From contig JAEWBO010000034.1 in NCBI GenBank assembly GCA_023391105.1, positions 30,457-94,456 of the forward strand: a stretch of 64,000 bases of DNA. Reading direction: 5' to 3'. This document shows positions 1 through 8,030 of this stretch, one piece after another; position 1 is the first letter of the stretch; each line of letters starts with the position of its first letter. A program made the position numbers and the translations under genes. The stretch is from Bacillota bacterium. GTDB lineage: Bacteria; Bacillota; Clostridia; Christensenellales; SZUA-584. The notes below the pieces were generated by a model. The model searched no databases, was not told the origin of the DNA, and saw only the letters and a program-made list of their open reading frames with translations.

Positions 1-500
1 GGGAAAAGATGACTTTTAACAATGCGGACGGATATATCGAAAAGGATTGGGGAGAGGCATTCCCCGAGAGCTGGATATGGATGCAATGCGGGAGTGACGG
101 GGAAATGCTCATGTGCTCCGTAGCGAGCATACCGATGAAAGCATTTCATTACACGGGCTTGATTGCCGTGCTGTGCACAGGTGAGCGCCAATACCGTTTT
201 GCCACATACAACGGCGGACGTGTACTTGGCGTAATAAAAAGAGAAGAGGGCTTGACAGTTGAACTGGCACGCGGCAGTTACAGACTCTGTATCATTGCCC
301 GAAACACCCATTTTGGCAGCCTCAAAGCGCCCACAAAAACAGGCATGAATCGTGACATACAGGAGAGCGTAAACTGTGTGTTTGATGTGTCGCTGTGTCA
401 TGGCGCGCAAACCATCTACTCGGGTCACTTTGCTCAAGGCGGGCTGGAGATGCTCGAGCCCGACATGCTGCTCAAAAATAAAGCAAGTTCGCTTTGTTAA
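1..500 (+). CDS. Tocopherol cyclase-like protein, C-terminal part (cut by window start)
   Basis: The frame is open to the first base, so the true start lies left of the window; the in-frame ATG at 9 is internal. The visible 163 residues begin with a motif of the form NADGYIEKDWG followed by FPESWIWMQ, which is typical of the tocopherol cyclase-like family of beta-barrel/lipocalin-type proteins. Family members are usually around 300 residues, so about half is missing here. In plants and cyanobacteria these enzymes close the chromanol ring; in fermentative bacteria the substrate is unknown and a cyclase reaction should not be assumed. The product has no visible membrane segment in this part. 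The gene ends about 110 bases before the next promoter. Confidence 0.7.
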   Translation, partial: EKMTFNNADGYIEKDWGEAFPESWIWMQCGSDGEMLMCSVASIPMKAFHYTGLIAVLCTGERQYRFATYNGGRVLGVIKREEGLTVELARGSYRLCIIARNTHFGSLKAPTKTGMNRDIQESVNCVFDVSLCHGAQTIYSGHFAQGGLEMLEPDMLLKNKASSLC

Positions 501-607
501 TGTCGAGGCTTAAGAGTCCAATATCCTCGTGAGCCGGAAAAGTATGTCGCCTTATCATGAACTCAAGCCGTCATTTCCTCGCATCCGACAAAGGGTTAAT
601 GCAGGGC

Positions 608-636
608 TTGCCAGTTTAATTGCAATGCAGTATAAT
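608..636 (+). promoter_or_regulatory. Sigma-A promoter of the ArsR-type regulator
   Basis: TTGCCA at 608-613 and a perfect TATAAT at 631-636 are separated by 17 bases. Transcription would start near 643, at the edge of the palindrome at 644-659. Confidence 0.6.
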
Positions 637-643
637 TACATTA

Positions 644-659
644 TTAGATACCTATCTAA
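644..659. promoter_or_regulatory. Palindromic operator at the regulator's transcription start
   Basis: TTAGATA and TATCTAA are perfect inverted arms of 7 bases around a CC centre. The site covers the predicted +1 of the promoter at 608-636, the position expected for an autoregulatory ArsR-type operator. A further copy of the half site, AATTAGAT, follows at 658-665 and recurs upstream of the ABC exporter. Confidence 0.5.
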
Positions 660-684
660 TTAGATCGGTATAAGAGGTGATTAT

Positions 685-1704
685 TTGTCTGGTATTATAT
701 ATGACAAGCTGGATCCGTTGTTTGAAACCATTGCTCTGATATGCGTCAGTCGTAACTATAATGAGACTAAAAGCGAGACTGTTCGGGCGATAGATGAACT
801 GGGTCTTGATGGTGAAAAGTTTTATGTCACCCAGATGTCGGTTCATGAAACATATGTGCAGGAGTTTGCTCATCACTATAAGCCGGGCAAGGATGACGCG
901 CTTTTTTTCGACGGATGCAGCTCCGGTTTGCTGCTGCTGCTTATGTGCATGTTTATGGAAAACAGAGAGCATGTATCGTCTGTTGACCGCTTTAAAGACA
1001 ACGAGATCAATACAGAGATCGTTGAACTGTGTTGTGGCCTACATGAAATAAAGCCTCCGAAACGCTTGAACGGGGTTGAGAGCATCATGGCGTTTATTGA
1101 TGCCTGCCCATTTACAGAAAGCGAGAAGTGGAAGCTGCTGCAAATCATGAAGAGCCCCAAGATGCATTTTAAGCAGCTCACGGACTCGATTAGCGCCAAT
1201 ACTGCTGCGTTTGAAAAGGCGCAAAACAAGGTGCGAACATCGCTTAAGAAGCTTATTGCACAATATACAGAGACGGTTAAAGACGGCGAAAAAGAGTTGT
1301 TCGGCAAGCTGAGAAAATCACTCAACGAAACGGCTGATGTTTACCCGTCGCTTGCGCTTCCGGTATCGCAGATCATGTTCTCAAACAGCTGTTATTACGG
1401 TCTTTTGAGCACGACGCTGGTCAAACAGCAAGGTCCCGATCAGGAACTTCTGCTGCGCTGCCTCAAAGCCTTAAGCGACAATAGCCGCCTTGAGATATTA
1501 AAATCAGTAAAAGTTAAACCTAAATACAATCTTGAAATTGCGGAACAGCTTGGACTGACGGCAGCCACCATGTCTCATCATATGGGCGTGCTGCTCACCT
1601 GCGGTTTTGTGGGTGTGGACAAGCAGGAATCGAAAGTGTATTATCATTTGGATGAAGACGCCGTGCTTCAATTTATCGAAACCCTCAAGCAGACACTCAT
1701 CTAG
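685..1704 (+). CDS. ArsR-family transcriptional regulator with a long N-terminal domain
   Basis: 339 residues, started by TTG at 685 behind a good ribosome site (GAGGTGA, 674-680). The C-terminal 90 residues form a winged helix: LRCLKALSDNSRLEIL, then a recognition stretch around NLEIAEQLGLTAATMSHH and a wing ending in KVYYHLDEDA, all typical of ArsR repressors. The N-terminal 250 residues are not a common ArsR arrangement; in related long ArsR proteins this part is a poorly characterised sensor region. A metal-binding Cys pair of the ArsR box type is not evident. The gene lies 140 bases upstream of an ABC exporter in the same direction and probably controls it and itself through the flanking TTAGAT-type sites. 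The inducer cannot be told from sequence. Confidence 0.8.
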   Translation: MSGIIYDKLDPLFETIALICVSRNYNETKSETVRAIDELGLDGEKFYVTQMSVHETYVQEFAHHYKPGKDDALFFDGCSSGLLLLLMCMFMENREHVSSVDRFKDNEINTEIVELCCGLHEIKPPKRLNGVESIMAFIDACPFTESEKWKLLQIMKSPKMHFKQLTDSISANTAAFEKAQNKVRTSLKKLIAQYTETVKDGEKELFGKLRKSLNETADVYPSLALPVSQIMFSNSCYYGLLSTTLVKQQGPDQELLLRCLKALSDNSRLEILKSVKVKPKYNLEIAEQLGLTAATMSHHMGVLLTCGFVGVDKQESKVYYHLDEDAVLQFIETLKQTLI

Positions 1705-1725
1705 TGTTCATTCGACAATAAGAAG

Positions 1726-1750
1726 AGCCCTCTATATAAAGGGCTTATTA
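1726..1750 (+). terminator. Weak terminator after the regulator gene
   Basis: AGCCC (1726-1730) pairs with GGGCT (1741-1745) across a 10-base loop, followed by TATTATAATT. The stem is short and the T-run poor, so termination may be partial. Confidence 0.35.
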
Positions 1751-1768
1751 TAATTATATCGAATTAAT

Positions 1769-1797
1769 TTGACAGACATAAAACCTAATGATATGAT
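1769..1797 (+). promoter_or_regulatory. Sigma-A promoter of the ABC exporter
   Basis: TTGACA at 1769-1774 and TATGAT at 1792-1797 with a 17-base spacer: a near-consensus promoter. Tandem repeats immediately follow and overlap the -10 element. Confidence 0.65.
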
Positions 1798-1834
1798 TAG
1801 AATCGTAGAAATTAGATTATAATCGTACTAATTA
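1795..1834. promoter_or_regulatory. Two tandem 20-base repeats over the exporter's transcription start, putative operators
   Basis: The segments 1795-1814 and 1815-1834 match at 17 of 20 positions; both begin GATTA and contain AATCGTA. They start inside the -10 element and extend into the leader, so a protein bound here would block initiation. They contain AATTAGAT, which also sits next to the palindrome in front of the ArsR-type gene at 685. Confidence 0.45.
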
Positions 1835-1844
1835 GGAGTGTGTT

Positions 1845-3551
1845 ATGAAAAGATTATTAAAGGAAAACAAGCTGTTATTCGCAGTTACCTTATTGCTGAG
1901 CACGGCAGTATCTGTGGCATATGTTTTTATCGCTGTGATCCTCCAGAAGGTGACAGACACTGCCGTAAGCGGTGATATGGATAGCTTCCGCAGTGTCGTG
2001 ATCATGTCTGTCGCGTATTTAATCGGTATGGGCGTCGTGAGCTTGGTTTATTCGTTGCTCAGTAAGCTGCTGGTCTGCAGAGTTGTGAGGCAGCTCAGAA
2101 GCCATGTGTTTGCCGGAATACTGCGTCGCAACACTCAGGACTTCATGAGTGTTAATACTGCTGACTATATGTCCGCTGTGACCAATGACATCAAACTGAT
2201 AGAGGACAACGGCGTTCAACCGTTGCTGCTTATTGTGTACAATGCGGTCATGTTTATAACAGCGGTCACAATGCTGTTTTTGATTAATATCACAATCGGA
2301 TTGTGTCTGATCGGATGCCTTGTGCTGATGTTCACCATACCCGCTCTTTTCGGCAAGGCGCTCCAACGCAGGCAGGATGCGGTTTCTAAAAAGTTGTCAG
2401 CCTTTACAGTCAAAGTGAAGGATATACTTTCGGGCTATGAGGTGATTAAGGCGTATGACATGGATGAGCATGTCAAGGCGGATTACGAGCACCGCAACAA
2501 TGACGCTGCTGCAGCCAGATTCCGTGCAGACAAGCTGACTGCCGCTAATGAGAGCGTATCTGAGGTGCTTGCGTACATGACAATATTCTCAGGCTTTTTC
2601 ATAGGCGCATATATGATTCTTCAGGGCTCCATATCAGCGGGTATACTACTTGCGCTGATACAGCTCAGCAGTTCGTTTGTCAATCCGCTGATGCTGATCA
2701 TGGACGGGATACCCAAGATACAGGGCATCAAGCCGGTGCTAAGCCGCCTGGAAACGATTATGGACTATAAGGATGTTGCGTTTGAAGGCTCGCAGATGCC
2801 CACATTTGAAAAGAGTATTCAGCTTGATAATGTCGGGTTCTCGTATGACGAAAAACGCTCGGTACTCAAAGACGTAGCGCTGGAATTGCAAAAGAACAAA
2901 AAGTACGCAGTGGTTGGGCCCAGCGGTTCAGGCAAATCGACACTGATCAGGCTGCTGACCGGCACATATGCGGATTATGACGGGAGCATCAGCTTTGATG
3001 GACAGGAGTTGAAGCTGCTTGACGTGAAAAAACTGCGAGGTATGATATCGGTGATTCACCAGAACGTGTATATGTTCAGCGACAGTATCAGGGAAAACAT
3101 CTGCCTGCACCGAAGCTTCTCAAACAGCGAGATTGATAATGCTTTGATGCTAAGCGGCGTCAATCTGTTTCTTAGCGGCACATCAGATGGCCTCGATTCT
3201 TTCGTCGGTGAAAACGGCAACAACCTCTCGGGGGGGCAGCGCCAGCGCATTGCCGTGGCGCGTGCGCTGATACAGAAAACGCCTATATTGGTTCTGGATG
3301 AGGGGACTGCGTCTATCGATAAGCAGACGGCTTATTCCATAGAAAGCAGTTTGATGGGCATTGATGATCTTACGCTCATTACCATCACGCACAACTTAGA
3401 CCCCGAGTTACTCGGCCAGTACGATAAAATTATATTTATAAAAGACGGCAAAATCTGCGAGACGGGAAGCTTGGACGAACTATTAAGCCGCAGAAGTGTT
3501 TTCCACGATTTTTATCACCTTCCGCAGGAGAAGGAAAAAGCCACAGCGTAA
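1845..3551 (+). CDS. ABC exporter, fused membrane and ATPase domains
   Basis: 568 residues, an exporter half-transporter of the MsbA/LmrA type that should work as a homodimer in the cytoplasmic membrane. Residues 1-320 hold about six hydrophobic segments. The nucleotide-binding domain follows: Walker A GPSGSGKST at 358-366, signature NLSGGQRQR, Walker B ILVLDEGTASID and a switch His in ITITHN. The start at 1845 has an AGGAG site. It stands alone behind its own promoter with repeat operators and follows an ArsR-type regulator, which suggests inducible efflux of a drug, peptide or other toxic compound. The substrate is unknown. Confidence 0.85.
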   Translation: MKRLLKENKLLFAVTLLLSTAVSVAYVFIAVILQKVTDTAVSGDMDSFRSVVIMSVAYLIGMGVVSLVYSLLSKLLVCRVVRQLRSHVFAGILRRNTQDFMSVNTADYMSAVTNDIKLIEDNGVQPLLLIVYNAVMFITAVTMLFLINITIGLCLIGCLVLMFTIPALFGKALQRRQDAVSKKLSAFTVKVKDILSGYEVIKAYDMDEHVKADYEHRNNDAAAARFRADKLTAANESVSEVLAYMTIFSGFFIGAYMILQGSISAGILLALIQLSSSFVNPLMLIMDGIPKIQGIKPVLSRLETIMDYKDVAFEGSQMPTFEKSIQLDNVGFSYDEKRSVLKDVALELQKNKKYAVVGPSGSGKSTLIRLLTGTYADYDGSISFDGQELKLLDVKKLRGMISVIHQNVYMFSDSIRENICLHRSFSNSEIDNALMLSGVNLFLSGTSDGLDSFVGENGNNLSGGQRQRIAVARALIQKTPILVLDEGTASIDKQTAYSIESSLMGIDDLTLITITHNLDPELLGQYDKIIFIKDGKICETGSLDELLSRRSVFHDFYHLPQEKEKATA

Positions 3552-3647
3552 GTGTTCAAAACGGTGTAAGGATAAGCAAAAAACAAATAATCGCGGGGTG
3601 ATCCTTTATTTTTAACCTCCTTTCAAACTAATATGAAGAGAACAAGA

Positions 3648-3678
3648 TTGAGTAAATGTAAGATGCTGATATTATAAT
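3648..3678 (+). promoter_or_regulatory. Possible promoter of the suf genes
   Basis: TTGAGT (3648-3653) and TATAAT (3673-3678), spacer 19, which is slightly long. It lies about 100 bases before the sufC start. Confidence 0.35.
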
Positions 3679-3780
3679 ACTGCAACTAATCGTTTTTGGC
3701 TGAGTCTTAGTGGCGAAACCTTGCCTTTGTATGCCGATATGTATTATAATCGTTCAAAAGACAGCGATTGTGAGGAAGAC

Positions 3781-4509
3781 ATGCTTCATTTAAATGATAT
3801 CCATCTTAACGTCGGAGAGACAAAGATACTCAAAGGTGTCAGTCTCGCGATGGAACGCAAAAAGATATATGCGATCACAGGGCCAAACGGCAGCGGAAAA
3901 TCGTCGCTGGCGCGCGTGATTATGGGCATACAGATGCCAAGCTCCGGTTCGGTCTCGCTGGACGGGCAGGATATAACCGACCTCAGCATATCGGAAAGGG
4001 CGCGCCTCGGCATCGGCTACGCGTTTCAGCATCCGCCGCGATTTAAAGGCATTAAGGTAAAAGAACTGATCGAGCTTGCGGGTGCAGACCCGAAGAGCGT
4101 CTGCGATCTGCTTTTCAGCGTCGGCCTTTGCTCCAAGGATTATCTTGAAAGAGACGTAGACGGTACGCTTTCGGGCGGTGAAATCAAACGTATCGAGATC
4201 GCAACGGTGCTCTCTCGGAGTCTTAAGGTGGCTGTTTTCGATGAGCCGGAAGCCGGCATAGACCTTTGGAGCTTTCAAAAGCTTGCCGAGACGTTCAAAA
4301 ACATGCACGAAAGCTTGGATACAACCATCGTCATCATTTCGCATCAGGAACGAATTCTTGAGCTCGCCGACGAGGTGATATTGATGTCTGACGGCAAGCT
4401 GCGCAGCATATCCAAAAACGAGATATTGGGGCGCGGCCTTGTTGACGGATGCGAATGCAGCGCGAATTGCGGAAAGGTAGGTGTGGACGATGCTGAGTGT
4501 GTTAGATAA
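3781..4509 (+). CDS. sufC: SufC-type ATPase of a minimal SUF Fe-S assembly system
   Basis: 242 residues from ATG 3781, which has GAGGA at 3772-3776; an in-frame TTG at 3721 is less likely because the homologous region begins at the ATG with MLHLNDIHL. Walker A is GPNGSGKSS, the signature is TLSGGEIKRIEIA and Walker B is VAVFDEPEAGID. The DEPEAGID form and the GYAFQHPPRFKGI segment are typical of SufC rather than importer ATPases. SufC powers Fe-S cluster assembly on the SufB scaffold in the cytoplasm. The next gene overlaps it by 20 bases, so the two are translationally coupled. A Cys-rich C-terminal end (CECSANCG) is an unusual addition. Confidence 0.85.
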   Translation: MLHLNDIHLNVGETKILKGVSLAMERKKIYAITGPNGSGKSSLARVIMGIQMPSSGSVSLDGQDITDLSISERARLGIGYAFQHPPRFKGIKVKELIELAGADPKSVCDLLFSVGLCSKDYLERDVDGTLSGGEIKRIEIATVLSRSLKVAVFDEPEAGIDLWSFQKLAETFKNMHESLDTTIVIISHQERILELADEVILMSDGKLRSISKNEILGRGLVDGCECSANCGKVGVDDAECVR

Positions 4510-5410
4510 ATTGTTGCTGGAGCAGGTGGCCGATCTGCATGGCATACCGCAGGGCGCATACAATATCCGCAAAAACGGCGAGGGAGCAGGGCGTGCCACC
4601 ACGGTCAATATAGACATCACAAACAAGACGGACAGGCCGGGCATCGATATCAGCGTAAAACCGCACACGAAAAACGAAAGTGTGCATATTCCCGTGATCG
4701 TGACTGACACAGGGATTAACGATGTGGTTTACAACACCTTTGAAATCGGTGAAGATGCCGACGTTCTCATTGTGGCCGGCTGTGGCATACACAACACCGG
4801 CAAGGACAAGTCTCAGCACGATGGTGTGCACGAGTTTTTCGTGCGCCGCGGCGCGCGCGTGCGCTATGTGGAAAAGCATTACGGACAGGGCAGCGGTGCG
4901 GGAGACAAAGTTCTTAATCCAAAAACCATATTGCACGTTGAAGAGGACGCGACGGTTGAGCTGGAGCTCGTCCAGATTCGCGGGGTAGACAGCACACACC
5001 GCGATACTGAGGTTTTTTTGGCTGACCATGCCAAGCTGATCGTAACGGAACGTCTGCTCACGGACGGTGATGAGGAAGCGTACTCCAGCATCGCGATTGA
5101 TATGAAGGGCGCCGGCGCTTCCGCGCAGATTATATCGCGTTCGGTGGCACGGGGGAATTCAAGGCAGGATTTCACGTTCGATCTCATCGGGCGCAACGCT
5201 TGCCGCGGCCATATACAATGTGATGCCATCATTATGGACAAAGCAACCGTGATATCCACGCCGCGCATATCTGCCCATCATGAGGACGCGCAGCTGGTAC
5301 ATGAGGCGGCAATCGGCAGGCTTGAGTCTCAGCAGCTGTTAAAGCTGGAATCACTCGGGCTTTCTGAGCAGGAGGCCGAGGATACAATACTAAAGGGGTT
5401 TTTGAAGTAA
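4490..5410 (+). CDS. sufB: SufB/SufD-family scaffold protein of a minimal SUF system
   Basis: About 306 residues from ATG 4490 (GTG 4481 is an alternative), shorter than the 430-470 residues of standard SufB. It shows the core of the family: a beta-helix with the stretch GCGIHNTGKDKSQHDG, VRYVEKHYGQG, and the C-terminal helical tail HEAAIGRLESQQLLKL with GLSEQEAEDTILKGFL. No sufD, sufS or sufU lies nearby, so this fits the two-gene sufCB (SMS-type) arrangement of anaerobic bacteria and archaea, in which SufB2C2 is the scaffold. The pair ends at a strong terminator. Confidence 0.85.
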   Translation: MLSVLDKLLLEQVADLHGIPQGAYNIRKNGEGAGRATTVNIDITNKTDRPGIDISVKPHTKNESVHIPVIVTDTGINDVVYNTFEIGEDADVLIVAGCGIHNTGKDKSQHDGVHEFFVRRGARVRYVEKHYGQGSGAGDKVLNPKTILHVEEDATVELELVQIRGVDSTHRDTEVFLADHAKLIVTERLLTDGDEEAYSSIAIDMKGAGASAQIISRSVARGNSRQDFTFDLIGRNACRGHIQCDAIIMDKATVISTPRISAHHEDAQLVHEAAIGRLESQQLLKLESLGLSEQEAEDTILKGFLK

Positions 5411-5415
5411 TAAGG

Positions 5416-5439
5416 GGCCTGCAAGCCGCAGGCCTTTTT
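5416..5439 (+). terminator. Strong terminator after sufB
   Basis: GGCCTGC (5416-5422) pairs perfectly with GCAGGCC (5428-5434), loop of 5 bases, followed by five T. Confidence 0.85.
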
Positions 5440-5510
5440 AATGTGTATTCATCGATAATTCGCGTTTTAGGACACAATAGAAGATATAACGGTGATAAGG
5501 TGGGGGTAGC

Positions 5511-6695
5511 ATGAAACTGACAAGAGAAGAACTCGATACGAGGCTGGAGCGTTTTTGCTTCACGATGAACAATATCCATCAGGGGTGGGACACGGCGGTC
5601 ATACTCAGCAAGGTCAACCAATACTATCTGACGGGTACAATGCAGGATGGCCTTCTGCTCATCAAGAACGACGGAAAAGCGCTATATTTTGTGCGCAGGA
5701 GCTTTGAGCGTGCAAAAGATGAGTCGCCTTTGGATATTGTTTATCCCATGAACAGCTACCGCGATGCGGCGGCTGTGATTGGCGGCGATCTGGGTCATGT
5801 TTATTTGGAAAAGGAAATCGTCACATTGGCGATCATCGAGCGGCTCCAAAAAGCATTTCATATACATACGATGGGTTCGCTGGATAAAACAATGCTGATG
5901 GTCAGAGCGATCAAATCACCCTATGAGCTTCATTGGATGGAAAAGTCGGGTAAGGCACACTGCGATTTTCTCACGAATGTTGTGCCAGGTATTCTTCGTG
6001 AAGGCATGAGCGAAGCGGAACTCGTAGGCGAGCTGTTTGATAATATGGTCAAACGTGGACATCACGGAATATCACGATTTTCCATGTTCCAGACAGAGAT
6101 GGTGGTGGGGCAGGTGGGCTATGGTGAAAGCTCGCTTTACCCGACAAGCTTCGACGGCCCCGGCGGCGCACAAGGTATGTCCGCCGCTGTGCCAATTGTG
6201 GGCAGCCGTGAAAGAAGGCTTAAAAAAGGCGATCTCGTATTTGTGGATATCGGCTTTGGCATTAACGGATATCACAGCGACAAGACGCAGGTTTACAGCT
6301 TTGGCGCTCAGCCCTCCGCTGAGGTGATGAAGGTGCACCGCGCTTGTATCGACGTGCAAAGCCGGCTTGCGAGTATGCTGGAGCCCGGAGCCATTCCGTC
6401 TCAGGTTTATCAAGCTGTGATGGAAGAGCTTTCTGAAGATTTCAAGCCGAACTTTATGGGATTCGGAAAAAGGCAAGCTAAGTTTTTGGGGCACGGCATC
6501 GGTTTGCATGTGGATGAATGGCCGGTTCTCGCAAGCGGCTGTCATGATCCGCTGCAAGAAAACATGGTGCTGGCGCTCGAGCCTAAAAAAGGAATCGCCG
6601 GTGTCGGTATGGTGGGCGTGGAGGATACGTATATCGTCACACCTGATGGCGGACGATGCATCACGGGCGGCGGAAAAGACATCATCGTGGTATAA
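5511..6695 (+). CDS. M24-family metallopeptidase (Xaa-Pro aminopeptidase-like)
   Basis: 394 residues; ATG 5511 follows a GGTGGGGG site. An N-terminal creatinase-like domain (about 1-140) precedes the pita-bread catalytic domain. All five expected metal ligands are present: D246 (VFVDIGFG), D257 (GYHSDKT), H328 (LGHGIGLHVDEWP), E357 (ALEPKK) and E371 (VGVEDTY). The enzyme is therefore probably active as a cytoplasmic dinuclear-metal aminopeptidase or prolidase-type dipeptidase acting before or after proline; substrate choice cannot be read from sequence. It is a single-gene unit between the sufB terminator and a 330-base non-coding stretch. Confidence 0.85.
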   Translation: MKLTREELDTRLERFCFTMNNIHQGWDTAVILSKVNQYYLTGTMQDGLLLIKNDGKALYFVRRSFERAKDESPLDIVYPMNSYRDAAAVIGGDLGHVYLEKEIVTLAIIERLQKAFHIHTMGSLDKTMLMVRAIKSPYELHWMEKSGKAHCDFLTNVVPGILREGMSEAELVGELFDNMVKRGHHGISRFSMFQTEMVVGQVGYGESSLYPTSFDGPGGAQGMSAAVPIVGSRERRLKKGDLVFVDIGFGINGYHSDKTQVYSFGAQPSAEVMKVHRACIDVQSRLASMLEPGAIPSQVYQAVMEELSEDFKPNFMGFGKRQAKFLGHGIGLHVDEWPVLASGCHDPLQENMVLALEPKKGIAGVGMVGVEDTYIVTPDGGRCITGGGKDIIVV

Positions 6696-7021
6696 AATTA
6701 AATATTGCAATTACACATCTTTTTAGATGCCGTGCCATTTCTCCGAATGCGTTGCTTGAGGAAGCTGCGATCATGATGCGCAATCTTTTATAAAGTCAAC
6801 AAAAGAACAAGTGAGGAAAATGCGTCGAAGACGCTTGAAGTATTTTTTATTGGACTCAAAGCGGGATCATGAATCCGGAATAATGTAGAAGCCGGCTCAT
6901 GCCGCATTAATATAATGAACGACAAACTCAAAATGTTACAGCCGTAGCTGTATTTATTCACTTCTCACGCTGTGATCATACGTTGTGTTATAATCATAAG
7001 AAAAGCAAAGGATTTTTATCA
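6696..7021. other. Non-coding stretch before the AraC-type regulator
   Basis: No coding region is supported. The only recognisable signal is TATAAT at 6989-6994, a likely -10 element for the next gene; no good -35 was found at the right spacing. No terminator hairpin was recognised for the peptidase gene. Confidence 0.4.
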
Positions 7022-7915
7022 ATGGAATGGCTAAGTCGGCTGCAAAGCGTCATTGATTATATTGAGCTACACTTGACCGATGAGCCGGGTGTGCTGAGAT
7101 TAGACATGTTGGCGAAACAGGCATACTCGTCAGAGTATGAGCTTCAAAAGATATTTAGCATTGTAACCGGAATAACTGCAGGTGAGTATATAAGAAACCG
7201 AAAGCTTGCATCAGCCGGAGAAGATATACTGTTAACTAATATGTCGATACTTGAAATTGGTTTAAAATACGGCTATGAAACAGCCGAAAGCTTCACAAAA
7301 GCATTCACAAGATTTCATGGAACAACACCATATTCCGTAAGGAAAAACAGCGCTGGTCTAAAGCTATACAACAAATTGAGCATACATTTGCAGGTAGAGG
7401 GCGGAGTTTCTTTAGATTACCAGGTTATTAACCACAGCCGCGTCAGGGCGCTTGTGAAAACCAAGGTGTTTCAAATACAGCCCGCCGACGAGAGAGAAAA
7501 AACCATCCCCGAATATTTGGAGATATGCGCCGCAGAGGGTATGTATGATATTCTTTATAAGGCGAAGAGTGACTCTACATACTTTGCAGATTCTATCTTA
7601 GGTATTCATGACGCTATTGGATGTAAACCGGACGGGACTGAGTTTCGCCTGAGTGTCGGTGTCGAATACAGCGGAGATACTGTTCCAAAGGGATATGAAA
7701 TAATCGAAATACCCGCGGGAAAATGGCTTGTCTTTCGCTGCAAAGGTATGCGCCCTAAAGCCATTCAGAAACTATGGCATCAGATTTACTTTAACTACTT
7801 GTCTGCGTCCACTTATCAAGTAAAAGAGCTTGGAACAGTGGAGGTTTGCAGGGAAGGCTTTCGAAATGCCGAGGATGTTATAAGCGAATTGTGGCTTCCG
7901 CTAGTCAACGGATAA
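7022..7915 (+). CDS. AraC-family regulator with GyrI-like effector-binding domain
   Basis: 297 residues from ATG 7022, which has AAAGGA at 7007-7012; an upstream in-frame TTG at 6983 lies ahead of the probable -10 box and is unlikely. The N-terminal 100 residues carry two helix-turn-helix units (ending GLKYGYETAESFTKAFTRFHGTTP, the classic AraC signature). The rest, from about residue 130, matches the GyrI-like/SOUL-type small-molecule-binding fold, with VPKGYEIIEIPAGKWLVFRCKG as the central strand pair. Such proteins resemble Rob/BmrR-like multidrug sensors. No clear target gene is adjacent apart from the lipoprotein 115 bases downstream. Confidence 0.85.
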   Translation: MEWLSRLQSVIDYIELHLTDEPGVLRLDMLAKQAYSSEYELQKIFSIVTGITAGEYIRNRKLASAGEDILLTNMSILEIGLKYGYETAESFTKAFTRFHGTTPYSVRKNSAGLKLYNKLSIHLQVEGGVSLDYQVINHSRVRALVKTKVFQIQPADEREKTIPEYLEICAAEGMYDILYKAKSDSTYFADSILGIHDAIGCKPDGTEFRLSVGVEYSGDTVPKGYEIIEIPAGKWLVFRCKGMRPKAIQKLWHQIYFNYLSASTYQVKELGTVEVCREGFRNAEDVISELWLPLVNG

Positions 7916-8030
7916 ACAAACAATTATCCAATGGTTCGGACAAAAGTGAGCAGGAATTGACAAGATGACCTTATAAATAAATGATAGTGTTAATCCAATA
8001 TAAAGTCTTTAACTTTGCGGAGGATTACAA

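Noticed and set aside
3790..4710. Long minus-strand open frame (306 codons) opposite sufC-sufB
   Set aside because: The plus strand carries clear SufC and SufB motifs; the antisense product has no recognisable domain or ribosome site.
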